Under the pieces are notes generated by a model that worked only from the letters and a program-made list of their open reading frames with translations, was not told the origin of the DNA and made no database searches. The position numbers and the translations under genes are program-made. Of a stretch of 64,000 bases of DNA, positions 16,773 to 24,661 are shown one piece after another; position 1 is the stretch's first letter, and each line of letters begins with the position of its first letter. The stretch is from QYQD01 sp040754095 (GTDB taxonomy: Bacteria; Desulfobacterota; QYQD01): the NCBI GenBank assembly GCA_040754095.1, contig JBFMFO010000002.1:1-64000 (forward strand), read 5' to 3'.

Positions 16773-17336
16773 TTACTGATCGCCGGCGTCGTCTTTGTGG
16801 CCGGCTCTTCCTGATCCCTGCTTGGCGCCGTACTTCTTCTTCACTTGTCGAAGTGTTTCTTCCAGCACTGGGAGACGCTGCCTGTCTCTGGGATCTTTGG
16901 AGGTTCTCTTCAGTTCAACCAGCGTCTTAAGATCGAGGACACGAACAGTGCGGCCCCTAAACTCGATTTCCACTGTCTGTTCAAGAAGATTTTCGTAGTC
17001 TCTTCCCTCCTCAATAACAGCCAAGACATCGAGAGGGCCGAGCCGGGTCGTGAAGAGAGCATGGCCCATCCCCGAAATGTCCACCTTCTTTGGCCCAATA
17101 ATCTTGTCGTCCGGGCGACGATGAACCGCGTCAATCGACTTGAGAAACGCAAGCAGCTTGGCAATGTTTTCGGAAGATTGGTTGTGGACGATGTCCACGT
17201 CCATCGTTGTGACGGGCGCTCCTTGCACAACGGCGGCAAGGCCACCGACCAAAATAAACTCGACGCCCGCCTTTATAAGCCCCTCAAGCACTGCGCTTAG
17301 GTCTGCGCCTGTCGGTTTTCCGCTGCCGGTAGGCAT
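16773..17336 (-). CDS. Nucleotidyltransferase-fold protein (probable toxin or AbiEii-like)
   Basis: The 187-residue product has the minimal nucleotidyltransferase signature: GVEFILVGGLAAVVQG followed by TTMDVDIV with the paired aspartates. The rest (VLDLKTLVELKRTSKDPRDRQRLPVLEETL) matches a common family of stand-alone nucleotidyltransferases found in toxin-antitoxin and abortive-infection loci. It overlaps the 61-residue gene upstream by 53 bases. The location between restriction-modification and YefM/YoeB genes supports a defence or addiction role. Confidence 0.7.
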   Translation of the reverse strand: MPTGSGKPTGADLSAVLEGLIKAGVEFILVGGLAAVVQGAPVTTMDVDIVHNQSSENIAKLLAFLKSIDAVHRRPDDKIIGPKKVDISGMGHALFTTRLGPLDVLAVIEEGRDYENLLEQTVEIEFRGRTVRVLDLKTLVELKRTSKDPRDRQRLPVLEETLRQVKKKYGAKQGSGRAGHKDDAGDQ

Positions 17337-17469
17337 TCCTCAGCTCCAGAATAGTACGTACTGCGTTATCATTGGCCTGCAGGCGCTCCTCGGGCGACAT
17401 CCTGAGGAACATCGCGACCAACCCCTTATCAACACCGGTTTGGTCTTTGGTTTTTGTTTTTTTTACCAT
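17284..17469 (-). CDS. Small conserved protein paired with the nucleotidyltransferase
   Basis: This 61-residue basic protein (MVKKTKTKDQTGVDKGLVAMF, MSPEERLQANDNAVRTILELRNA) overlaps the nucleotidyltransferase start. Small helical proteins containing an SPEERLQANDNA-type segment are seen upstream of such nucleotidyltransferases, and the pair probably acts together as antitoxin and toxin, but that is inference from context. Confidence 0.6.
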   Translation of the reverse strand: MVKKTKTKDQTGVDKGLVAMFLRMSPEERLQANDNAVRTILELRNAYRQRKTDRRRPKRSA

Positions 17470-17487
17470 CTTACGGCTTCTTTTGTA

Positions 17488-17751
17488 TTACTCATAATGA
17501 GTCCACATACGAATAACTTTTACGATCTTTTCCTCTTCCAGTACCTGATGGACAAGACGATGTTGAATGTTTATTCGGCGAGAATACGCCCCAGCCAAGT
17601 CGCCGAGCAATTTCTCATACGATGGGGGATTTTGGAATGGGTTTTTACTGAGCAAATCCAGCAACTCTTCCGCCTTGGAGCGAAGTCCGGCAGCAGCGAG
17701 TCTTTTGGCATCCTTCTGGGCCTGCTTTGTGAAAACGATTTGCCATTTCAC
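17488..17751 (-). CDS. yoeB: YoeB-family mRNA interferase toxin
   Basis: The 87-residue toxin reads VKWQIVFTKQAQKDAKRLAAAGL at its start and ends with YSRRINIQHRLVHQV and IRMWTHYE, typical of YoeB, a ribosome-dependent endonuclease. The GTG start at 17751 overlaps the antitoxin stop as GTGA; the open frame continues seven codons further up inside the antitoxin gene, but YoeB homology begins at the GTG. It pairs with YefM, which binds and neutralises it and represses the operon. Confidence 0.88.
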   Translation of the reverse strand: MKWQIVFTKQAQKDAKRLAAAGLRSKAEELLDLLSKNPFQNPPSYEKLLGDLAGAYSRRINIQHRLVHQVLEEEKIVKVIRMWTHYE

Positions 17752-17990
17752 CAATCGAGTTCCTTCGCGCATTTCTCAATCGGCGTATTCATTCCTTCCC
17801 GAATCGATTCTCTCATCCCCGGGATCGACAACAGATAGAGCGTTTCTTGTACAGATCTCCAATCCTCTTCCGAGATGAGCACAGCGTTCTTACGTTTACC
17901 TGTAATAAGAACCGGCTCATGGGAAGCGGCTGCCTCGTCGATCAAGCGATAGAGTTTTGCACGCGCCTCACTGGCGGTAAGTGTCGGCAT
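17748..17990 (-). CDS. yefM: YefM/Phd-family antitoxin
   Basis: The 80-residue product begins MPTLTASEARAKLYRLIDEAA and contains VLITGKRKNAVLISEEDWRSVQETLYLL, the classical YefM DNA-binding domain, with a C-terminal toxin-wrapping tail (MRESIREGMNTPIEKCAKELDW). It is the first gene of the pair and overlaps yoeB by four bases. The region just upstream (17991-18050) probably holds its autoregulated promoter. Confidence 0.92.
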   Translation of the reverse strand: MPTLTASEARAKLYRLIDEAAASHEPVLITGKRKNAVLISEEDWRSVQETLYLLSIPGMRESIREGMNTPIEKCAKELDW

Positions 17991-18167
17991 AGTTCATTCC
18001 TTTTTTGGGGTCTGTATTTTTATATGTACGCCATAACGTACGTTTTGTCAACCGCGAATCTGATCGGGCAGCGAATAAAGAGGTTATCCGCCGCAGGCGC
18101 AGGCAGGAGTTATAATCCTGAGATTAGTGTAAAGAGGTGCTGGAGGCTACACTAGATAAATGATACG

Positions 18168-19178
18168 TCAGATAGATGATACGTCGCGCTTGCCCTTGGC
18201 GGCCTGGATAGTTGGTCGCACGTCCGTAAATGCCTTGCGTACCAGGTAACGTACATCACTCCAGAGATTTTCACTGCCCAGGAAGGCGATAACAACGGTG
18301 CGATTATTCCTTTTGAACATGCCTACATAAGTTTTCTTGGCGGCGCGGGTAAATCCCGTCTTACCGCCCTCCGCCCCTTCGATCTGCCAGAGGGCCTTAT
18401 TGTGATTGCGAACCAGTTTGCCGCCATGAATCTCAAACTTCCGGGTTTTGAGAATATTGGAAAATTTTTCATCCCGCATGGCCTTTTTAAAGATAACGGC
18501 CAGATCATATGCGGTTGTATGTTGACCGGGTGCAGTCAGGCCGCTGGCCGTACGGCAACTTGTGTTTTTAGCGCCGAGTTCACGTGCAGTCCGGGTCATT
18601 ATTTGAGCAAATTCTTCTTCTGATCCGGCTATCTTTTCCGCCAGCGCCCTGCTGGCATCGTTGGCGGAGTGAAGCAGGGTGGCATAGATAAGGTCTATAG
18701 CCGGATATGTTTTTCCGGAACGAAGGTATGCTTTTTGGCAGGGAGCTTTTGCAGCATAGCGACTGACGGGAACGGGATCACTTGCTTCCAGATTTTTTAA
18801 TGCCAGGAAACCGGTGACTATTTTGATAGTGCTGGCCGGCTGTAAGGGGAGACACGAATTTTTGGCAAAATAAATATAATTAGTATCGGCGTCCAGGACT
18901 ATCGCTGAACGGGCGGTAAAGGCAGAACAATATTGACGGCGATATTTTCTGGATGCCCTGCGCGTTTTCTTCTTATTGTACTTCTTGGCCCGCTTGTGAT
19001 ATTTTTTTACAGAGGCGGTTCGCTTCGCTTTCTTCTTGTGCTTTTGAACTTTTTTGCCGGCGGTATAGCAGACTTTCTTTTTGGTATTCTGACATTTTTT
19101 AGTTTCTGCAAAAGAGGAGGTCGATGGCAGGATAAGAATTAGTGCAAGTATAAAAATGAGAATGGCTCTACACCGCAT
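18168..19178 (-). CDS. D-alanyl-D-alanine carboxypeptidase with lysine-rich N-terminal region
   Basis: The 336-residue protein has a signal peptide (1-24, ends SSFA), then a very basic stretch at about 27-82 consisting mostly of Lys, Arg, Tyr and Thr, and then a PBP5-type peptidase S11 domain. Active-site motifs are Ser116-T-I-Lys119, Ser171-A-Asn173 and Lys273-T-G. It should trim D-Ala from peptidoglycan stem peptides in the periplasm. The C-terminal membrane-anchoring part of classical PBP5 is missing, so the basic segment may tether it to the wall or to an anionic surface. A clear upstream spacer separates it from prmA, which is divergent. Confidence 0.9.
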   Translation of the reverse strand: MRCRAILIFILALILILPSTSSFAETKKCQNTKKKVCYTAGKKVQKHKKKAKRTASVKKYHKRAKKYNKKKTRRASRKYRRQYCSAFTARSAIVLDADTNYIYFAKNSCLPLQPASTIKIVTGFLALKNLEASDPVPVSRYAAKAPCQKAYLRSGKTYPAIDLIYATLLHSANDASRALAEKIAGSEEEFAQIMTRTARELGAKNTSCRTASGLTAPGQHTTAYDLAVIFKKAMRDEKFSNILKTRKFEIHGGKLVRNHNKALWQIEGAEGGKTGFTRAAKKTYVGMFKRNNRTVVIAFLGSENLWSDVRYLVRKAFTDVRPTIQAAKGKRDVSSI

Positions 19179-19374
19179 GAATTAACTCCTTTTCTCACTT
19201 AATCTTCTTGCTGATTAGATATATACTATATTTTAAAAGCACAAAGCAAGTTTTTTTCAATGCCCATGCTATTTTTATGGGTCATACCATATCCATCTTA
19301 TCCATCTTTTATATTTATCGGCATTCTTTTGTGGAACTTAATAGTTTTTTCCGTTATTTTTGATTTTTACGATT

Positions 19375-20310
19375 ATGGAAATGACCGAATATACTGTACC
19401 CATCGAGTTTTTCAATGATGATAAGGTCCCGGACTGGCTGGAGGTGAGCATTATTGCCCCCGCTCACCTTTTTCCGCTATTGGAAAGGTTTTTTGATCTG
19501 ACCACTCCGTGTGGAGTCGTCCGCTATTCTGAGCAGGGACTCATATCAGACTGTGCGCAAGCATTCGTTGCCCGTATCCCATATAGTGCGGATCCGGATG
19601 ACGTCTTGAAAAAGCTGGATGCATACCTGGGACTTCTGGAGGATAAGTATTGTTTGGATACGTCCATATCTTTGGAAACGAGATACCTTCATGACGGCAG
19701 GGATGTGTTCACTGCCTTCCAGGTTTCTCCACGCTTTACCGTGATTCCGAAATGGGAAGACACATCGCTGCCGGACGACACGGTTATTCGCCTGAATCCG
19801 GGCAGGGTTTTCGGCACGGGCCAGCATCCCAGCACCTTGTTGTGTCTGCGTGTCTTAGAGGAAATAGGGGACAAAGGCTTTTTTGCCGATAGCCCGACTG
19901 TTCTGGATGTGGGCACGGGAACGGGCATACTTTCTATTGCCGCGGCCAAACTCGGAAGCGGGGCGGTCCTGGCGCTGGAAGTCGATGAGGAGGCAGCCGG
20001 GATAGCCGGAGAAAACGTCTCTCTGAACCGCCTCGAACACCGGATAGAGGTATCTCTGACTCCTCTTTCTAAGATTGAAGGTTGTTTCAGGCTTATCACG
20101 GCCAATCTCACCGCCTCCGTAGCGCTGTATCTGGCAGACGATATCTGTCGCCGATTAATGCCGGATGGATTTTTGATCCTTTCCGGGATAAGACACGCAC
20201 AGAGTGAGGCTATGTCAGCCCGTTATACAGGCCGGAATTTAAAGCCGGTAAAATTATATAGAGATGGATCGTGGGCGGGCTGTTTATTTCTTAATTCCGG
20301 CGGAGGTTAA
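19375..20310 (+). CDS. prmA: Ribosomal protein L11 methyltransferase
   Basis: The product (311 residues from ATG 19375, MEMTEYTVPIEF) has the PrmA layout: an N-terminal substrate-recognition domain, a linker with PGRVFGTGQHPSTLLCLRVLEE, and a methyltransferase domain with VLDVGTGTGILSIAAAKLG and NLTASV in the position of the catalytic loop. It trimethylates residues of ribosomal protein L11. An in-frame TTG at 19360 is a possible earlier start, but no good ribosome-binding site supports either. Its stop overlaps that of the convergent sulfotransferase-like gene by four bases. Confidence 0.9.
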   Translation: MEMTEYTVPIEFFNDDKVPDWLEVSIIAPAHLFPLLERFFDLTTPCGVVRYSEQGLISDCAQAFVARIPYSADPDDVLKKLDAYLGLLEDKYCLDTSISLETRYLHDGRDVFTAFQVSPRFTVIPKWEDTSLPDDTVIRLNPGRVFGTGQHPSTLLCLRVLEEIGDKGFFADSPTVLDVGTGTGILSIAAAKLGSGAVLALEVDEEAAGIAGENVSLNRLEHRIEVSLTPLSKIEGCFRLITANLTASVALYLADDICRRLMPDGFLILSGIRHAQSEAMSARYTGRNLKPVKLYRDGSWAGCLFLNSGGG

Positions 20311-21002
20311 TATTCCAGAAAGGCCATCATCTCTCCGGAAATTTCCTCAAACTCCCTGTGCGTGGCGTCAGGCCATTCCTCTTTGGGCGGGAAGCTGTAA
20401 GTGGGGTTGGCGTTGTAGCGCCTTTTGGCCCATGATCGATCAATTATAGGCGCTCCGGTAAATTGTTCAAGCTTATCGAGCGTGACATCCTTCGTGCAGT
20501 CTTCGATCTTCACGATGAGCTTTTGGCTGTCAGGAATGACCGTTAATCCTTCCAGGGCAATCCTGTTTCTGTGCATCCATATCCAGGCGTTTTTCTGGAG
20601 CGGGGTCATCTCATCCCACCTGTCAAAATAAGGATCATTGCGGAGGGGCACTGTGCCAAACATACCCTGTTCATGCCATTTGCGCGTGATCCCTGACCGG
20701 GCAAAGGCCTTGCCGTTCCTTACTCCGAGGATAAATTTGGCTGACGGATTAAGGTAATAGATGGCATCAAGAAAGTGAATGTACAGGTTGGAAGAATCAA
20801 TAAACCTTTCCAGGTCAATGCCCTGGTGGAGATCTTTTATGGCCATAATCCTTTTTTCAAGGCGGTCGAAGGGATTTGCATGGGGGTCTTTAAGAGAAAA
20901 ATATTTATCGAGGAGATAGGCGACCCGGAACTCATGGTATCCGCCGAATAACCTGGCGAACATGCCGGTTCCCGACCGTCCCGTACCGGTAATGATTAGC
21001 AT
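20307..21002 (-). CDS. Sulfotransferase-family protein
   Basis: The 231-residue product starts MLIITGTGRSGTGMFARLF, with the 5'-phosphosulfate-binding P-loop-like motif of PAPS-dependent sulfotransferases, and keeps a later AKFILGVRNGKAFARS segment equivalent to the 3'-phosphate-binding strand and helix. The upstream open frame (to 21065) reads through a dispersed repeat and is not believed. The acceptor is unknown. Its stop interlocks with that of prmA. Confidence 0.7.
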   Translation of the reverse strand: MLIITGTGRSGTGMFARLFGGYHEFRVAYLLDKYFSLKDPHANPFDRLEKRIMAIKDLHQGIDLERFIDSSNLYIHFLDAIYYLNPSAKFILGVRNGKAFARSGITRKWHEQGMFGTVPLRNDPYFDRWDEMTPLQKNAWIWMHRNRIALEGLTVIPDSQKLIVKIEDCTKDVTLDKLEQFTGAPIIDRSWAKRRYNANPTYSFPPKEEWPDATHREFEEISGEMMAFLEY

Positions 21003-21021
21003 ATTCCTATCTAGTTCCCAT

Positions 21022-21116
21022 CCGAAAATCCCCCTGTATCCCCCTTTTCCAAAGGGGGATTTCAATAGTTCCCCCCTTTAGCAAAGGGGGGTGTGGGGGG
21101 ATTTGGCAGTTTTCGG
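21022..21116. repeat. AATCCCCCT-family palindromic repeat
   Basis: CCGAAAATCCCCCTGTATCC and an inverted partner ending GGGGGGATTTGGCAGTTTTCGG enclose CCTTTTCCAAAGGGGGA and CCCCCCTTTAGCAAAGGGGGG. It lies between the sulfotransferase gene and the nitrilase-RfaE2 gene and belongs to the family also at 12838-12917 and 44774-44890. Confidence 0.75.
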
Positions 21117-21131
21117 ATAAACACTATTTAG

Positions 21132-22379
21132 TTACCTCGTCCCGAGGATCCGTTTGATGGTTCCTGTAGTCGATGCCCCCTCGATCAGGGGGATCCGGAC
21201 TACACGGCCGCCGCAGGATTTAACAATATCGGCGCCTACGATATCTTCTTCCTCCCAGTCGCTCCCCTTTACGAGCACATCCGGTTTAAGCGCCTCGATC
21301 AGGGCGTAGGGCGTTTCTTCAGAAAATAAAGCAACCGCATCTACTGCGGCCAGGGCAGCCAGAAGCTCTGCCCGGTTCTTCTCATTGTTTATAGGCCGAT
21401 CCGGCCCTTTGATGGCCCGCACGGATTCATCACTGTTTACAGCGATTATAAGGAAATCGCCCTGTGTCCTGGCTTCCGCCAGATAACGGGCATGGCCGAC
21501 GTGGAGTATATCAAAGCAGCCGTTGGTAAAGACGATTCTTTTTCTTTCTTTTTTAAGGCGCACGATAAGCTCTTTGGCCGCATCCCGGGACATGATCTTG
21601 TCCTGATAGGATGAGGGTGCAAAAGCAGGGGAGGGGACGGTATTAAAGAAATCCCGTGTTTTTTCTACCTGGGAGGGGTCAATATCTATGGTCGCAATAC
21701 ATTCTTTTTCGTCGGCCTCAAATAGGATAGAGCCATCCGGCCCTATGATGCGGGAATGCCCGGCAAATACGGTTTTCCCATCTGTTCCGCAGCAGTTGGC
21801 GGCCACCACAAAACACTGATTCTCGATAGCCCGTGCCGTGGTGAGGGCCTGCCAGTGTCCAAGTCGCACCAGGGGCCACTCGGCGCATACAATAATAAAC
21901 GCCGCTCCATTGCCGGCCAGGTGGCGGCAGAGCTCAGGGAACCGCAGGTCATAGCAGATAATTATCCCGACCCTGCCAAAATCAGCTTCAACGACCGGGA
22001 GTGCATGGCCTTTGGTAAAATAACGATCCTCTCCGGTAGGCGGAAAGGGATGCGTCTTGCGGTATTTGCCGATCAGACCTCGCTTTCCATCGAAGAGAAA
22101 TGCCGTGTTGTAATAGCGGCCGTTTTCTTCCTCAGGCAGGCTGCCGGCAATAGCCATGTTGTAGTCGCCGGCTACAGTCTGGAGGGCGCCAAGCAGCCGG
22201 GGCGTTTCCCGGGTCAGGGCCGGGAGCTTATCGTAAGCAAAGCCTGTTGCCCACATCTCCGGCAAGACCGCCAGGCGGACATTCTGTTTGCCCAGACCTT
22301 CCAGGCCGGTAACGGCCCGGTCAAGGTTGTGTTGCGTATTACCTGTTTCTATGGAGAACTGGACTATGCCGAACTTCAT
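21132..22379 (-). CDS. Fusion of nitrilase-superfamily amidohydrolase and RfaE2-type adenylyltransferase
   Basis: The 415-residue product joins two enzymes. Residues 1-260 are an omega-amidase-like carbon-nitrogen hydrolase with the catalytic triad Glu41 (LPEMW), Lys108 (KYRKTH) and Cys142 (ICYDLRFPE). Residues about 264-415 match the second domain of HldE/RfaE, with FTNGCFDILHVGHARYL (HxGH at 293-296), KGPDRPINNEKNRAELL and LVKGSDWEEEDIVGADIV, which adenylylates heptose 1-phosphate for LPS. There is no frameshift or stop between the parts. It lies 10 bases after comF. The fusion partners suggest co-expression more than a single pathway. Confidence 0.88.
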   Translation of the reverse strand: MKFGIVQFSIETGNTQHNLDRAVTGLEGLGKQNVRLAVLPEMWATGFAYDKLPALTRETPRLLGALQTVAGDYNMAIAGSLPEEENGRYYNTAFLFDGKRGLIGKYRKTHPFPPTGEDRYFTKGHALPVVEADFGRVGIIICYDLRFPELCRHLAGNGAAFIIVCAEWPLVRLGHWQALTTARAIENQCFVVAANCCGTDGKTVFAGHSRIIGPDGSILFEADEKECIATIDIDPSQVEKTRDFFNTVPSPAFAPSSYQDKIMSRDAAKELIVRLKKERKRIVFTNGCFDILHVGHARYLAEARTQGDFLIIAVNSDESVRAIKGPDRPINNEKNRAELLAALAAVDAVALFSEETPYALIEALKPDVLVKGSDWEEEDIVGADIVKSCGGRVVRIPLIEGASTTGTIKRILGTR

Positions 22380-22388
22380 TTTACCCTC

Positions 22389-23162
22389 TTATTGTGCTAT
22401 GGCGCGCGCCAGCGTCAGGATAGAAACTTCCCTGGCCCCAGCCTCTTTAAGTACCCGGGCGCATTCATTTACCGTGGCGCCGGTGGTAAAGATATCGTCG
22501 CAGAGAAGGATGTTTTTGCCCCGAATCCTATCCGGCTTTTTTACGGTAAAGGCCCCTTTTATATTTTTACGGCGCTCGTGGTGTTTGAGAGTTGTCTGGG
22601 GATCTGTGTGCCTATGGCGAACCAGGGCCGTAAAGTCTATTTTTTTCTCTTTTCCTTCTCCCGCCCATTCTCTTAGAAGGAGCAGCGTCTGATTAAAGCC
22701 CCGTTGCCGAAGTCTCTTTACGTGAAGCGGCACGGGTACGAAGAGGTCAAACTGATCCAGGTTAAAAGGTCCCTCCCCGCTTTTTAATCCGGCGAGAGTC
22801 CGGGCATAGATAATCTTTTTCCCGAATTTGAATCGGTGGACGGCCTCAAGTATAGGCCCGTCGTAAAAGGTGACAGCCCGGGCCTTATCAAAGTGGTAGG
22901 GCGTATTGAGACAGGTATGGCAGAGGTGCTCCGGCTGCTCCTCCGCCGCAAAAGGCCTCCCGCATGCAGGGCATATAGGGCTGTGAATAAATTTGACGCC
23001 GCTCACACATTCAGGGCAAAAAAGTACCGCCGGCCGGCCGGGTAAGGGGGCGCTGCACAGCAGGCAGGACGAAGGGAAGATAAGCTGGCCTATAGCCGAA
23101 AGGAACGGCCTTATGCCTGCTAAGACAGGTTTTCTATGACTGCATTGCCAAACTCTGAGCAT
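22389..23162 (-). CDS. comF: ComF-family phosphoribosyltransferase-like protein
   Basis: The 257-residue product has an N-terminal double zinc-ribbon (CLLCSAPLPG, CPECVSG, CPACGRPF, CHTC) and a phosphoribosyltransferase fold with VPVPLHVKRLRQRGFNQ and the PRPP loop ILLCDDIFTTGATVNECARVL. ComF is linked to DNA uptake in naturally competent bacteria, but the family is widespread and its role here is not known. The assigned ATG overlaps the end of icd by 43 bases; a later start is possible because homology begins near LIFPSSCLLC. Confidence 0.88.
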   Translation of the reverse strand: MLRVWQCSHRKPVLAGIRPFLSAIGQLIFPSSCLLCSAPLPGRPAVLFCPECVSGVKFIHSPICPACGRPFAAEEQPEHLCHTCLNTPYHFDKARAVTFYDGPILEAVHRFKFGKKIIYARTLAGLKSGEGPFNLDQFDLFVPVPLHVKRLRQRGFNQTLLLLREWAGEGKEKKIDFTALVRHRHTDPQTTLKHHERRKNIKGAFTVKKPDRIRGKNILLCDDIFTTGATVNECARVLKEAGAREVSILTLARAIAQ

Positions 23163-24346
23163 TTGAGTTCAACGGCCCCGGGTATCTGCCTGGCCAGATC
23201 ATAAGTAACCCTCTTTTGTGAGATGGTCTTCTGGATGCCCTTGTAGAGCAGTTCGGTGACTTCCTTCCATCCCAGGTGTTCAAACATCATTCCACCGGCC
23301 AGGATGAGGGCGCTGGGGTTGACCTTGTCCTGGCCTGAATATTTCGGCGCGGTGCCGTGTATAGGTTCAAAGAGGGCGTAACCATCGCCGATGTTGGCGC
23401 TGGGAGCCAGCCCCAGACCTCCGACCTGTGCGGCGAGGGCGTCTGACAGGTAATCGCCGATCAAATTTGGTGTGGCAATAACGCCGTATTCCTCAGGCCG
23501 CAGCAAGACCTGCTGGAACATGGCGTCTGCTATGCGGTCTTTGATGACGATCCTATCCTGTGGAGGCTTACCGCCATACCGGGCAGAGACCTCTTCCTCG
23601 GTAATAGTGGCCTCCGGGAATTCCTCACGGGCCAGTTCGTATCCCCAGAGGCGGAAGGCCCCGTCGGTAAATTTCATGATGTTTCCCTTGTGCACCAGGG
23701 TGACGCTGCTTTTTTTATTTTCCAGGGCGTATTCTATGGCCTTACGGACCAGACGCCTGGTTCCGCCCCGGCTGATATGCTTTATGCCGATCCCGGAGTC
23801 CGGCGGGATGTGTTTGCCCTTGGTTTCCCTGATAAATGAGATTACCTTGGACGCCTCCGGCGTCCCTTCCTCCCATTCTATGCCTGTGTAGAGGTCTTCC
23901 ATATTCTCCCGGAAGATGACCATGTCCACCTTTTCCGGCTCCTTCACCGGGCTGGGCAGTCCGTAGAAATATCGGGAGGGCCGGATGCAGGCATACAACT
24001 GAAGTTCATGCCGCAGGGCCACATTCAGGCTGCGGATGCCTTTTCCCACGGGCGTGGAAAGGGGGCCTTTTATGGCTATCCGGCAGTCGCGGATGGTATT
24101 GAGGGTCTCCGTTGGCAGCCATGCGTTTTTTTGCGCAAATGCCTTTTCTCCAGCCAGCACCTCCTGCCAGAAAACCTTGCGCTGCCCGCCATAGGCCTTG
24201 CCTAAAGCCGCATCCCAGACGCGCACGGCAGCCGCCCATATATCCGGGCCGATGCCGTCCCCTTCGACATAAGGGATTATGGGATAATCCGGCGCCTGGA
24301 TTTTCCCGTCAGCAGATAGAGTGATCTTTGCCGGTTGGTTGGTCAT
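23120..24346 (-). CDS. icd: Isocitrate dehydrogenase (NADP-type)
   Basis: The 408-residue enzyme shows the decarboxylating dehydrogenase features of bacterial Icd: IPYVEGDGIGPDIW, the substrate-phosphate loop region SLNVALRHELQLYACIRP, FRENMEDLYTGIEW, KGNIMKFTDGAF and the cofactor segment EPIHGTAPKYSGQDKVNPSALILAG. It converts isocitrate to 2-oxoglutarate in the citric acid cycle. AAGGAG precedes the ATG. It lies downstream of bzaF, separated by the structured repeat at 24446-24615. Confidence 0.95.
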   Translation of the reverse strand: MTNQPAKITLSADGKIQAPDYPIIPYVEGDGIGPDIWAAAVRVWDAALGKAYGGQRKVFWQEVLAGEKAFAQKNAWLPTETLNTIRDCRIAIKGPLSTPVGKGIRSLNVALRHELQLYACIRPSRYFYGLPSPVKEPEKVDMVIFRENMEDLYTGIEWEEGTPEASKVISFIRETKGKHIPPDSGIGIKHISRGGTRRLVRKAIEYALENKKSSVTLVHKGNIMKFTDGAFRLWGYELAREEFPEATITEEEVSARYGGKPPQDRIVIKDRIADAMFQQVLLRPEEYGVIATPNLIGDYLSDALAAQVGGLGLAPSANIGDGYALFEPIHGTAPKYSGQDKVNPSALILAGGMMFEHLGWKEVTELLYKGIQKTISQKRVTYDLARQIPGAVELKCSEFGNAVIENLS

Positions 24347-24445
24347 GAAACGTAACTCCTTAATCTTTAAAAACTAGCCTCAAAACCTAGTATAAAAACG
24401 GACATTCGTCAACAGCAAATAGAATGAAGTTTCCTGGTTATTGAG

Positions 24446-24615
24446 GAACCCCTTATGTTTCTGAGCGCAACTTGCTGGAGCAGTGGGGCACCCTTCGAGG
24501 GCGAGCAGGAAGGGGAAAGCCAGCCCTTTAGTGGCTGGAAGGGGTAAGCATTCCCCACCTGCGAGTCCCGAAAGGGTCGCTGCGCAAGCCGTGAAGCGAA
24601 GAGACTAAGGGGTTC
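24446..24615. repeat. Structured 170-bp intergenic element, copy A
   Basis: The ends GAACCCCTTA and TAAGGGGTTC pair perfectly. Inside, GCAGTG pairs with CGCTGC, GCAGG-GGGGAA with TTCCCC-CCTGC, and CCAGCC-CTTTAGT-GGCTGG forms the apical hairpin; CCC-GAAA-GGG makes a GNRA-type tetraloop hairpin on the plus strand. A second copy at 56650-56820 is about 80% identical over the centre, with compensatory changes in the outer stem. It lies between bzaF and icd. A structured non-coding RNA or a folded mobile element fits best; the strand is unclear because the GNRA loop is on plus while the neighbours are on minus. Confidence 0.7.
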
Positions 24616-24661
24616 ATTTAAGAAATGCGAAATTATAAATAAGATTATCGAGACCATCAAT

